36,345 nucleotides of DNA from Bacteroidia bacterium (GTDB lineage Bacteria; Bacteroidota; Bacteroidia; Bacteroidales; Bacteroidaceae): contig RZZX01000016.1 in NCBI GenBank assembly GCA_009929715.1, positions 1 to 36,345 of the forward strand, written 5' to 3'. The translations under genes were made by a program, and so were the position numbers. Positions 1 through 7,097 of the stretch are shown here, in pieces; within the stretch, counting starts at the first letter, position 1; each line of letters starts with the position of its first letter. Below the pieces are notes generated by a model, which worked only from the letters and a program-made list of their open reading frames with translations, had not been told where the DNA came from and did not search any database.

Positions 1-131
1 TTAATTGAAATATAGTGTTTTACGAAAAGATATTATCATATTACGAAAGCGCAAACGACCGTACAATTTAATATACCCACGGGGGTTTCGGACTGATCCA
101 TAAAAAGAGGATGACTGAGGGTACCAAGACA

Positions 132-183
132 CCATCATAGTAAAGGGGGGACTATCGAAATAGTCCCCCCTTTACTATGATGG
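132..183 (-). terminator. Long perfect hairpin, likely terminator of the beta-barrel-like gene
   Basis: A perfect 23-bp inverted repeat has arms at 132-154 and 161-183 and the 6-nt loop TCGAAA. It lies 32 bp past the stop codon of the minus-strand gene that ends at 216. Each arm contains a run of six G or C, so the stem is very stable. No clear T run follows on the minus strand, so it may act as a 3'-end stabiliser or attenuator rather than a classical intrinsic terminator. Confidence 0.6.
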
Positions 184-215
184 AATGTTTTGCTTCAAAA
201 TGCAAGTCAACAAAG

Positions 216-941
216 TTAGAATTCCAGACCAATTTTAAACCCAACTCCACTAAAATCGGCATTTACATCCGTGTGATAATAAGAAAAATAGTCAGAATGA
301 CTGTTATTAACTTGGTAGGTATAATTCACTCCTACATTGAGTGCCATGTTCCGCTTTAGCCCTATCCGGCAACCAAATGACGGAGCAACATAAGCCCCTT
401 CAACATCGTCAGTGGCTGAATATCCCAATTTAAAATCAAGAAATGGCGAAAAACGCTTATCTAAAAAGTCGGCTCTGAAGTTCACAAAAAGAGGAACAGC
501 AACGACATCAGCATCTAAATAGCCAAACAAGGCCATACCAGCACCCACAAAAACATGGGAGTTTATCTGATACCCGTGCGAGGTAGAAATTTCAAAAACA
601 TTGTCCTCCATATCGCCTATTCCAGCGATATAACCTGTTTCAACAAACCCACGATAGCCTTTGACAACCCCCTTGCTCTTATCATAAAAACATTTCTGGT
701 TAATCCGTCGATGAGCCATCGAGCTACTCTCTTTGGTTATTTTTGCTACCTCGTCGATCTTAAAGACAAATAAGTTGCCATCACGAGTCTGAATTTTCAA
801 AGAGACATTCGGCACTTCCTCGATGATAACCCCTTTAATGATGCTACCATTTTTTAAATAAACCACCTCTGTAAACTGTTGCGCAAAGGAATAAGCAAAC
901 CCGCCAACAAGTAAAATTAAAAGCAATGCTAGTTTTTTCAT
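216..941 (-). CDS. Secreted outer-membrane beta-barrel-like protein
   Basis: The 241-residue product begins with a signal peptide: MKK, a hydrophobic stretch, then cleavage near AYSFAQ-Q. About 45 residues follow with the motif VVYLKNGSIIKG, found at the N-terminus of many Bacteroides envelope proteins of unknown function. The C-terminal two thirds has alternating, glycine- and aromatic-rich strands (GYIAGIG, VGVNYTYQV, and a final GVGFKIGLEF ending in Phe), as expected of a small outer-membrane beta barrel. I chose the ATG at 941 because the upstream in-frame option is TTG and would put charged residues before the signal peptide. A well-formed promoter lies about 130 bp upstream and a long hairpin follows the stop. 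The gene stands alone. No substrate can be assigned, and the barrel assignment rests on sequence pattern only. Confidence 0.75.
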   Translation of the reverse strand: MKKLALLLILLVGGFAYSFAQQFTEVVYLKNGSIIKGVIIEEVPNVSLKIQTRDGNLFVFKIDEVAKITKESSSMAHRRINQKCFYDKSKGVVKGYRGFVETGYIAGIGDMEDNVFEISTSHGYQINSHVFVGAGMALFGYLDADVVAVPLFVNFRADFLDKRFSPFLDFKLGYSATDDVEGAYVAPSFGCRIGLKRNMALNVGVNYTYQVNNSHSDYFSYYHTDVNADFSGVGFKIGLEF

Positions 942-1077
942 ACGAATCAATTAAGCCTACTAGCTCCCCCCAAGTAAGCTATTAATTTAAAGAAAACGCA
1001 GGAGCTCTGCTGCATCATCCACAACAGTCGGAAACGTTTTTAATTCCAATCACCCATCGGTGTAAAAGAAAGACGCA

Positions 1078-1108
1078 CAAAAGTATAAAAACTATCCTTT
1101 CAAACAAA
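1078..1108 (-). promoter_or_regulatory. Bacteroidetes-type promoter for the beta-barrel-like gene
   Basis: On the minus strand TACTTTTG (1085-1078) matches the -7 element TAnnTTTG. TTTG at 1108-1105 matches the -33 element, with 19 nt between them. It is the best-formed promoter in the window. Transcription would start near 1071, giving a leader of about 130 nt. Confidence 0.7.
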
Positions 1109-1181
1109 AAAAACGCCTTCCTATTTTTCTTCCATAAAGTGTAAAAAAACACTTATTAAAAACAAAAAAAAGAAATGAAGC

Positions 1182-1210
1182 AAAAAAAGGAGAGTGAAAC
1201 CCCACTCTCC
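1182..1210 (-). terminator. Intrinsic terminator of the DUF3836-like gene
   Basis: On the minus strand GGAGAGTG (1210-1203) pairs with CACTCTCC (1196-1189) around a 6-nt loop, and seven T follow at once (1188-1182). This is a textbook intrinsic terminator 42 bp past the stop at 1252. Confidence 0.9.
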
Positions 1211-1251
1211 TATACACACATTGAAAATATTAATTACCTAAAATAATCCGA

Positions 1252-1707
1252 TCAATTCACCTTTACCCCCGTTCCATCACCGTTGGAATTAGTGGTGGTA
1301 CACGCCACAGGCATATTCGCCTCATTCAGTTCATACACACTCTTTTTAACCTCCTCATTATACACCTGGCTACGTTCATTCCACCGAGCATATTCCAACG
1401 TAATCTGAGACTCCGTGTAGGCATAAGTCATTTTGAAGTAAGGAGTCCATTCCTCTCGAACACCGTCCCATTTCAGTGCCTCTTTAGAAGTCATCCGGTG
1501 CTGGTCATCATAAGTAAAGTTGTACTTCATATGTCTGTAAAGCGCCCCATCCATACGGTATATCACTTTAGACACCACTAAATTATCTACGACCTCTTCA
1601 TTCGTAATAAAGTTCGGTTCACCTTGAGCTTTCATTGTTGACGTTAGGAACAAAGCACATACCATAGCTACCAATCCTACCAATTTAAACATTCTAGTCG
1701 TTTTCAT
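1252..1707 (-). CDS. Secreted DUF3836-like protein
   Basis: The 151-residue protein starts with a clear signal peptide (MKTTRMFKLVGLVAMVCALF, cleavage likely after MKAQ). The mature part reads as short repeated turns typical of the Bacteroides family DUF3836: a VSKVIYRMDGALY segment, then YNFTYDDQHRMTSKEAL, then KMTYAYTESQITLEYARW, then VYELNEANMPVACTTT. This rhythm of Y-x-Y strands alternating with polar turns resembles YD/RHS-type repeats and suggests an all-beta secreted protein. The family has no established function to my knowledge. An intrinsic terminator follows, so it is transcribed alone. I found no consensus -7 element in the 150 bp upstream. Confidence 0.75.
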   Translation of the reverse strand: MKTTRMFKLVGLVAMVCALFLTSTMKAQGEPNFITNEEVVDNLVVSKVIYRMDGALYRHMKYNFTYDDQHRMTSKEALKWDGVREEWTPYFKMTYAYTESQITLEYARWNERSQVYNEEVKKSVYELNEANMPVACTTTNSNGDGTGVKVN

Positions 1708-2116
1708 AATTATCTGTTTTTAAGTTATACGTTTTATAGTTTGTTAGTTTATCTATTAGACGTCACGTCTCAGCAAAACGTTGCATAAGAAAGCACTTTT
1801 TTTTCATAAATAAGTCTCTTACACCTGCCAACACCTTTAAATAAAGGATCTGAAGCCTTTTAAAAATATGTGCTATTTTTTTTATTAAGCAAAGAGACCG
1901 TTTAAGGAATCAAAAAACGCATCGAATTACAGCTAAACATTGGCCAACAAATGTTACTTTTTATCCTAAATCAGGCAACTCTTAAAAACACCGTCAATAA
2001 ATCCACCCCCCTTTCACCACCTTTATCTTCAGAATCTACTTTAAAAAAGAGAGACAAACGTCCATTCGCTTAAAAATATTCTCTAACTTTGCGAGGTTCT
2101 TTTTAACCCTTAAAAC
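1708..2116. other. Intergenic region between divergent genes
   Basis: 409 bp of AT-rich DNA between a minus-strand and a plus-strand gene. The plus-strand promoter at 2084-2091 is the only element I can support. No open frame has convincing coding character. Confidence 0.6.
2084..2091 (+). promoter_or_regulatory. -7 element of the GT51 gene
   Basis: TAACTTTG matches TAnnTTTG and lies 26 bp before the ATG at 2117. No exact TTTG is present at the -33 position. Confidence 0.5.
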
Positions 2117-4075
2117 ATGAAAAGATTCAATCGCCGAATCCTTATCTCTACCATGATATGCACCGCCGTATGCCTCAGTGCTACCTGCTTGTATCTATCC
2201 CGCAACCTCTTACTTCGCTATGCGGTCGATCAGCGTATTGCCAAAATCGAACAACGGTATCGATTAAAGATGAGCTACCAAGAGCTGTCTATGCAAGGAC
2301 TCGACGAGGTGAATCTCAAAGAGCTAACGATTGTCCCGATAAACCGAGACACTTTGTTGCACGTAACAGCCATACAGTTGCACCTCAACTTCTTTAAACT
2401 ACTAGAAAGCAAAATCGAAATAAACCGCGTCAATGTAAGCCAACTAGCCTGCACACTCATAAAGAGAGGTAATCGCTCCAATTATGATTTTCTTTTTCAG
2501 AAAGAGACACAAGCAGCAGAAGCCTACCAGACCTCCTCCACATATGCCAATAAAGTAGACAGACTACTCAGCATTTTCTACGACCTACTCCCAGCCAATG
2601 GACATTTAACTGATATCAGCCTGCATGAGCGCACCAACGACCATTTCGTAACCGTTCAGATACCCCACTTTAACATCGTTCAGAACAAATTCCACTCCTC
2701 GATCACCATTCAAGAAGATTCATGCACGCAACACTGGGAAGCCCAAGGCGAGCTCAATCGCAGCAAATACACGTTGAAGACCTCCTTATATAGCGCTTCG
2801 GCAGCCCCCATAGCCCTCCCCTACATCAATAGACGATTTGGCGCAGCCATCACTTTCGATACCCTACAATACAGTCTAACGAAACAAAATCTTCCCGGCA
2901 GCAACATCGCCCTACAAGGAGAAGCCAAACTCAGTGGATTAAACCTCTTTCACCAAGCACTTTCGCCCGACACCATTCATCTAAACCGAGGCGCTTTATC
3001 TTACCATCTTACCATCGATCAAAACACCCTTGAGCTAGATAGCACCTCCACCGTACTCTTTAACAAACTAAACTTTCATCCCTACCTGAAAGCTGAAAAG
3101 AAAAAAGAGAACTGGCACCTAACCGCTTCAGTTACCAAATCACGGTTTCCAGCCGACGATCTTTTCAGCTCACTCCCTAAAGGCTTATTTGCCAATCTAG
3201 AAGGTTTAAAGACAAGCGGTGAATTGGCTTATCACTTCTACACAGACATTGATTGGGCATGCCTAGACAGCTTAAAGTTTACTTCCGAACTGACTTCAAA
3301 ATCCTTCCGGATTGTTCAGTACGGGCAGAGCAACCTCAACAAGATGTCGTCCGAGTTCATGTACACCGCCTATGAACAAGGCAATCCCGTACGCACCTTC
3401 CCAATAGGACCATCTTGGGAACACTTCACCCCATTAGACAGCATTTCCCCCATTCTCCAGATGTCTGTTCTACAAAGCGAAGACGGCGCCTTTTTCTATC
3501 ACCAAGGATTTTTGCCCGATGCCATACGCGAAGCCCTTATTTATGACCTAAAAGTGAAACGATTTGCCAGAGGGGGAAGCACCATTACCATGCAGTTAGT
3601 AAAGAATGTCTTTTTGAATCAGCATAAGAATTTTGCACGCAAACTAGAAGAAGCCCTCATTGTGTGGCTCATCGAAACAGCACACCTTACCCCCAAAGCA
3701 CGTCTGTATGAAGTCTATCTAAACATAGCGGAATGGGGGCCACTTATTTATGGTATTCAGGAGGCAGCGACATTCTATTTCAACAAGCGCCCTTCAGAGC
3801 TCAACACAGAAGAGTCTATCTTCTTAGCCTCAATCATTCCTAAGCCCAAACATTTCCAACGCTCTTTCACAGAAAATGGAGATTTAAAAGCCAACATGGA
3901 GGGATACTACAGACTAATTGCTAAACGGCTAGCTAAAAAAGGACTCATCGATGAAACCACAGCCGATAGCATTCGCCCCCATATAACCGTTTCAGGTGAA
4001 GCCCGAAAAACATTGATTCGAGAAACACCTGAAACGCTCCCTGTTGATGAGAACAGGGTTGAAAGTAAACAATAG
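2117..4075 (+). CDS. AsmA-like / GT51 peptidoglycan glycosyltransferase
   Basis: The 652-residue protein joins an N-terminal membrane anchor (about residues 8-28), a long AsmA/DUF748-like beta region (about 35-430) and a C-terminal family 51 glycosyltransferase domain (about 430-580). GT51 enzymes polymerise lipid II into glycan strands at the periplasmic face of the inner membrane. Both catalytic glutamates are visible: Glu455 in the SEDGAFFYHQGF motif and Glu532 in YEVYLNIAEWG. The GGSTITMQLVKN and YGIQEAA motifs of the family are also intact. There is no transpeptidase domain, so it is a monofunctional glycan polymerase. The AsmA-like segment is recognised by phrases such as DTLLHVTAIQLHLNFFKLL; in other proteins this fold forms a lipid-binding groove. 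The combination recurs in Bacteroidetes, but the role of the N-terminal part is not settled. The last 70 residues are a charged tail. Confidence 0.88.
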   Translation: MKRFNRRILISTMICTAVCLSATCLYLSRNLLLRYAVDQRIAKIEQRYRLKMSYQELSMQGLDEVNLKELTIVPINRDTLLHVTAIQLHLNFFKLLESKIEINRVNVSQLACTLIKRGNRSNYDFLFQKETQAAEAYQTSSTYANKVDRLLSIFYDLLPANGHLTDISLHERTNDHFVTVQIPHFNIVQNKFHSSITIQEDSCTQHWEAQGELNRSKYTLKTSLYSASAAPIALPYINRRFGAAITFDTLQYSLTKQNLPGSNIALQGEAKLSGLNLFHQALSPDTIHLNRGALSYHLTIDQNTLELDSTSTVLFNKLNFHPYLKAEKKKENWHLTASVTKSRFPADDLFSSLPKGLFANLEGLKTSGELAYHFYTDIDWACLDSLKFTSELTSKSFRIVQYGQSNLNKMSSEFMYTAYEQGNPVRTFPIGPSWEHFTPLDSISPILQMSVLQSEDGAFFYHQGFLPDAIREALIYDLKVKRFARGGSTITMQLVKNVFLNQHKNFARKLEEALIVWLIETAHLTPKARLYEVYLNIAEWGPLIYGIQEAATFYFNKRPSELNTEESIFLASIIPKPKHFQRSFTENGDLKANMEGYYRLIAKRLAKKGLIDETTADSIRPHITVSGEARKTLIRETPETLPVDENRVESKQ

Positions 4076-4083
4076 ATACATAC

Positions 4084-4103
4084 GCTAATCAAATCCGATT
4101 AGC
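4084..4103. terminator. Short hairpin between convergent genes
   Basis: GCTAATC (4084-4090) and GATTAGC (4097-4103) form a 7-bp stem between the convergent stop codons at 4075 and 4120. It could serve as a two-way terminator, but it lacks an adjacent T run on either strand. Confidence 0.4.
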
Positions 4104-4119
4104 CTGCTCAGTGAAGGTT

Positions 4120-5016
4120 TTATCTGGAACTGGTCCCTCTTACCGAAGTTCGAGGTGACGAATTGGTCTCTGTGCGAGTTTCTGAAGAACTCCGCTGTTC
4201 TGAATCAGTCCGACTTGAAGAAACCCCTGTCCGACTACCCGACCAGTTTGATTCTGTCCGTCCCCGAGATTCCGTTGAAACACCAGTACGATGCCCTCCG
4301 TGATAAACCCGCTCAGTAGAGCCACCTGTCCGAATAGGCGACCGACGATCTGAAGAGGGATATCGACTGTTCGAAGAGGGATATCGGCTGTTCGAAGAGG
4401 GATACCGATGAGAAGCCCCATTAGTCCGAATAGGCGTCCGTCCAAAATCCGACTCACAATAGTTGGAATAGATTTGATTTCCTCGGATTCGGTAAACAGT
4501 ACCGTAAGGCTGATGATGATGACGCCCTCTGTAATAACTCACATGGTCATAATGACGTCGATGATGCGTTCCACAGTAGGTACGGTAGTGATAAGGACGT
4601 GGCCAATAAAAGTGGTTTCGATTAGTATATACGAGATAAACCCGCAACCCCCAACGCCCATTATCGACAGACACCGGCCGTGCGAAATACTCCAGGCCAA
4701 TAAACCGACGATACTGTGTACTACTCAACACAAAGCGTAAATCGTCATTACGAATATCCAGTGCCTCATAATACTGATCTAAAGCCCACGAATCTCCATA
4801 CATAGCATCATCCAACGATCCGCGGATAGAAGCCAAAAAATCGTAATTAATCTCGTACACATCATTGTACTGCAAAGTGGTCAAACCTAACTCATAAGCC
4901 ATTTTATCCGTTAAGAAACGCGTTTCCAAACGTACCCGACTGCTACTCATGGCAGCCACCACTGTGGTAGTGTTTAATAAACAGATAACCACTAATCCCA
5001 TATACCATCGTTTCAT
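4120..5016 (-). CDS. Secreted low-complexity protein with a Tyr/His-rich and Ser/Arg/Thr-rich C-terminus
   Basis: With the ATG at 5016 the product is 298 residues; the longer frame would start at GTG and add ten polar residues ahead of the signal peptide. MKRWYMGLVVICLLNTTTVVAA is a signal peptide. Residues of about 25-120 look globular: LETRFLTDKMAYELGLTTLQYNDVYEINY, then a segment reading SSTQYRRFIGLEYFARPV, like secreted Bacteroides proteins of unknown function. From about 125 to 175 the chain is rich in Tyr, His and Arg. The last 110 residues are Ser, Thr, Arg and Gly, including a tandem heptapeptide RYPSSNS. It is probably cotranscribed with the lipoprotein gene 52 bp upstream. I do not recognise a function; an envelope-associated, disordered basic tail is all that can be claimed. 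Confidence 0.7.
   Translation of the reverse strand: MKRWYMGLVVICLLNTTTVVAAMSSSRVRLETRFLTDKMAYELGLTTLQYNDVYEINYDFLASIRGSLDDAMYGDSWALDQYYEALDIRNDDLRFVLSSTQYRRFIGLEYFARPVSVDNGRWGLRVYLVYTNRNHFYWPRPYHYRTYCGTHHRRHYDHVSYYRGRHHHQPYGTVYRIRGNQIYSNYCESDFGRTPIRTNGASHRYPSSNSRYPSSNSRYPSSDRRSPIRTGGSTERVYHGGHRTGVSTESRGRTESNWSGSRTGVSSSRTDSEQRSSSETRTETNSSPRTSVRGTSSR
4358..4410 (-). repeat. In-frame 21-bp tandem repeat (heptapeptide RYPSSNS)
   Basis: Two full and one partial copies of a 21-bp unit, each containing GTTCGAAGAGGGATATCG on the plus strand, encode consecutive RYPSSNS/RYPSSD heptapeptides. The copies differ at one or two bases. The 21-bp length keeps the frame, so copy number can vary without disrupting the gene. 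Confidence 0.8.
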
Positions 5017-5068
5017 ACTCTTCTTTATTACAGATTCAACACACACTCAATTAAAAAAAACAAACCAG

Positions 5069-5398
5069 CTAATTCCCCTTTTTAGGATGCCCCTGTTCAC
5101 ACTCGGATTCACGAAAAGGCAACTCTTCAAACGTGTCCATCTTCTCCACCCGTCCGTCGATAAAGGTGATCAGAATAACAGAGGTGTTGCCACCTGCCAG
5201 GAACTGCCGAAACTCCCACAACTCCTTCTCGTCATTAAAACTCCGATAACTCGGACTACCCAAAACATCCACGATTTGATTTTTGGTCATCCCCTTTTCA
5301 ACTGCCATCATTTTCTTTATCGGGGTTTTAAAGCTGGTGCAACTGGCCAACATCCCCACAGTGAATACCACTACTGCTATTTGATACCATTTTTTCAT
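5069..5398 (-). CDS. BamE/SmpA-like lipoprotein
   Basis: The 109-residue product has a lipoprotein signal ending in the lipobox LASC, with Cys20 the predicted lipidated residue. The following segment, VEKGMTKNQIVDVLGSPSYR, matches the helix-turn of the SmpA/OmlA (BamE-like) family, and WEFRQF plus VILITFIDGRVEKM supplies the two following strands. Family members are small periplasm-facing lipoproteins; BamE itself is an accessory of the outer-membrane protein assembly machine. This copy may be a paralogue rather than the true BamE, because the fold is widely reused. It is preceded by its own -7 box and probably heads a two-gene unit with the downstream secreted protein. Confidence 0.75.
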   Translation of the reverse strand: MKKWYQIAVVVFTVGMLASCTSFKTPIKKMMAVEKGMTKNQIVDVLGSPSYRSFNDEKELWEFRQFLAGGNTSVILITFIDGRVEKMDTFEELPFRESECEQGHPKKGN

Positions 5399-5430
5399 AA
5401 CGCTTATAGATTAAAAGATTTCTTATGCCA

Positions 5431-5438
5431 CAAAAATA
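5431..5438 (-). promoter_or_regulatory. -7 element of the lipoprotein gene
   Basis: TATTTTTG on the minus strand matches TAnnTTTG, 32 bp before the start at 5398. It overlaps the T run of the terminator of the preceding gene. No TTTG is seen at the -33 distance. Confidence 0.5.
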
Positions 5439-5460
5439 GGGTGAGGAAAATCCCCACCCT
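5432..5460 (-). terminator. Intrinsic terminator of the cvfB-like gene
   Basis: On the minus strand AGGGTGGGGA (5460-5451) pairs with TCCTCACCCT (5447-5438), with one mismatch, around a short loop. ATTTTT follows directly. It lies about 50 bp past the stop at 5512. Confidence 0.75.
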
Positions 5461-5511
5461 TATTGTTTTCTCTTTTATTCTATAGGTTTTTCCCTATTTC
5501 AAGTAGGGGTA

Positions 5512-6348
5512 TCATACCAAACAAATACCGTCTTCTTTCAAAAGAATCAAACGTTTCTTGTACAAATCGCCCACACTCTTCTTAAAAGTCTTCTTGCTAA
5601 CGCCAAACAATGCGTAAATATCTTCAGCCGGACTCTTATCAGTCAAAGGCAACAGACCGTCATGCGACCGGATATAATCCAATAGCTCTTTAGCAAAGTC
5701 GTCAATCTTTTCGAAGCCAGGTTTTTGCAAAATCAAGTCAATCTTACCATCTTCACGAACCTGTTTGACAAAAGCCTTCATCGTCATCCCCGTACGTAAA
5801 GACGAAAATACCTCATTCTCGTACAGCAAGCCACTGTATTTATGGTCAACAATCGCCTTGAAACCCAAATCGGTCTTTTGCCAAATCAAGATATCCACCT
5901 CTTCATCCGGTTCATAGGGTGGTTGTCCTTTTTCTAAATAGCGTTCCACCTTGGCCGAAGCAACGATTCGATAACTCTCTTCATCTAAGTGCGCATGAAC
6001 CACATACTTGTTCCCCACCTGCATAGTCATCTTCTGCTCCCTAAAAGGAACAAAAAGATCTTTCATCAAGCCCCAGTTTAAGAAAGCACCGTATTGATTA
6101 ATCCACGCCACCTCAAGGTAGGCAAACTGCCCCACTTGAACAAAGGGCGTTAGAGTGGTAGCAATGAGACGCTCTTCATTATCTAAATAAAGAAACACGT
6201 TTAACCGCTCACCGATCTCAAAATGTTCAGGCACATAGCGCGTAGGCAAAAGAATCTCACCAGCCTCTTCACCACCGTCTAGGTACAAACCAAAGTCGAC
6301 CTCTTTCACCACTTCAAGTTCATTAAACTCGCCTAATCTAATACTCAT
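5512..6348 (-). CDS. CvfB/YitL-type S1 RNA-binding protein
   Basis: At 278 residues this has the usual length and layout of the CvfB family: three S1-like beta-barrel domains (about 1-62, 65-135 and 140-205) followed by a C-terminal winged helix (about 215-278). Visible S1 signatures are EVAWINQYGAFLNWG and VDILIWQKTDLGFKAIVD; the winged helix reads DIYALFGVSKKTFKKSVGDL. Family members bind RNA; in Staphylococcus CvfB influences virulence gene expression, while the role in Bacteroidetes is unknown. It is a single-gene unit with a -7 box at 6377-6384 and a terminator. The start is the first ATG of the frame, and the protein begins directly with the first S1 strand. Confidence 0.85.
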   Translation of the reverse strand: MSIRLGEFNELEVVKEVDFGLYLDGGEEAGEILLPTRYVPEHFEIGERLNVFLYLDNEERLIATTLTPFVQVGQFAYLEVAWINQYGAFLNWGLMKDLFVPFREQKMTMQVGNKYVVHAHLDEESYRIVASAKVERYLEKGQPPYEPDEEVDILIWQKTDLGFKAIVDHKYSGLLYENEVFSSLRTGMTMKAFVKQVREDGKIDLILQKPGFEKIDDFAKELLDYIRSHDGLLPLTDKSPAEDIYALFGVSKKTFKKSVGDLYKKRLILLKEDGICLV

Positions 6349-6376
6349 AATCTTATATTGTTTTGCTTAACGTTTG

Positions 6377-6384
6377 CAAATATA
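6377..6384 (-). promoter_or_regulatory. -7 element of the cvfB-like gene
   Basis: TATATTTG on the minus strand matches TAnnTTTG, 29 bp before the ATG at 6348. The nearest upstream TTTG (6402-6399) is only 14 nt away, shorter than the usual spacing. Confidence 0.45.
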
Positions 6385-6488
6385 AGGTATAAAACCGACA
6401 AATATTCAGAGTCTGTTCTATTTTTCGATATAAATTCAGCACACGTCCAAGAATCATTTACAAAAAAAAGAAAAATATATTCCGATTT

Positions 6489-6519
6489 ATTGCTATATTA
6501 AAAAGAATACTTATCTTTG
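6489..6519 (+). promoter_or_regulatory. Promoter of the tRNA pair
   Basis: TATCTTTG at 6512-6519 matches TAnnTTTG. ATTG at 6489-6492 is a near match to the -33 TTTG at a spacing of 19 nt. The tRNA-Phe gene begins 18 bp further on. Confidence 0.6.
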
Positions 6520-6537
6520 CACCCGCAAACAAGAGAG

Positions 6538-6610
6538 GGTGCCATAGCTCAGTTGGTAGAGCAAAGGACTGAAAATCCTTGTGTCCCCGGTTCGATTCCT
6601 GGTGGCACCA
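6538..6610 (+). tRNA. tRNA-Phe (anticodon GAA)
   Basis: A 73-nt cloverleaf: acceptor GGTGCCA/TGGCACC, D arm GCTC/GAGC, anticodon stem AAGGA/TCCTT with loop CTGAAAA (anticodon GAA), 5-nt variable loop, and T loop TTCGATT. The discriminator base is A and CCA is not encoded. The T stem reads CCCGG/CCTGG, which leaves a C-T mismatch at its middle pair. It is the first gene of a two-tRNA transcript. Confidence 0.97.
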
Positions 6611-6629
6611 CTTTTTTGCTTATTGCAAT

Positions 6630-6702
6630 CGGAATGTAGCGCAGTTGGTAGCGCACTACGTTCGGGACGTAGGGGTCGGGTGTTCGAATCACCTCATTCC
6701 GA
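6630..6702 (+). tRNA. tRNA-Pro (anticodon CGG)
   Basis: A 73-nt cloverleaf: acceptor CGGAATG/CATTCCG, D arm GCGC/GCGC, anticodon stem CTACG/CGTAG with loop TTCGGGA (anticodon CGG, reading CCG), and T arm GGGTG-TTCGAAT-CACCT. The C1-G72 pair is typical of bacterial tRNA-Pro. CCA is not encoded. It follows tRNA-Phe by 19 bp. Confidence 0.97.
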
Positions 6703-6709
6703 CACGGAT

Positions 6710-6757
6710 GGAGCTAACTTATTAACAGATAATAAGTTAACTCCATTTTCTTTTTCC
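6710..6757 (+). terminator. Terminator of the tRNA transcript
   Basis: GGAGCTAACTTATT (6710-6723) pairs with AATAAGTTAACTCC (6731-6744) with a single mismatch and a 7-nt loop. A T-rich tail, ATTTTCTTTTT, follows. Confidence 0.8.
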
Positions 6758-7003
6758 TCCCCTCTAATAGCACACCACTCTCTAAATCGAAGAATCTATC
6801 CGGGTGAACGGACTAAAAAACAATTAAAAACAGGTCTCATAGAGCACCTGCGAGTTTAAAGGAATACGACCTCATATTTGCGCAGATTTTTCGTGGCCTA
6901 AAAAATAGATTAACGTCGGCCTTATAGGTAAACAAACACCTTTTCCTAACAGAAACGTCCTTTTTTCTTCGTGAAAGAATCTAGTTTTGTTAGCAAGTGT
7001 TTT

Positions 7004-7097
7004 ATCGTCCCACTATAGTGGGACGATTGGACCACTATAGTGGGACGACTATTCCACTATAGTGGGACGATAATTCCACTATAGTGGGACGATAATT
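7004..7097. repeat. 22-bp tandem array with palindromic core CCACTATAGTGG
   Basis: Four consecutive 22-bp units (7010-7031, 7032-7053, 7054-7075, 7076-7097). Each is CCACTATAGTGG, a perfect 12-bp palindrome, followed by GACG and six variable bases. The last two units are identical. The first unit is extended leftward so that 7004-7027 is a perfect 24-bp palindrome (ATCGTCCCACTA and its complement). The 22-bp period is not a multiple of three, so the array is not coding. Confidence 0.95.

Larger units (their letters stand above)
942..1251. other. Non-coding interval between two minus-strand genes
   Basis: About 310 bp without a credible gene. It holds the promoter at 1078-1108 and the terminator at 1182-1210. 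The rest is A-rich sequence (about 1125-1190) in which I see no further structure. Confidence 0.7.

Noticed and set aside
1..131. Possible 3' end of a gene entering from the left edge
   Set aside because: All frames contain early stops or lack coding character; the only long element is the hairpin that follows.
6581..6859. 92-codon plus-strand frame
   Set aside because: It lies across both tRNA genes and the terminator and is an artefact of structured RNA sequence.
7004..7097. CRISPR array
   Set aside because: The units are directly tandem with only about six variable bases, too short for spacers, and no cas genes are present.
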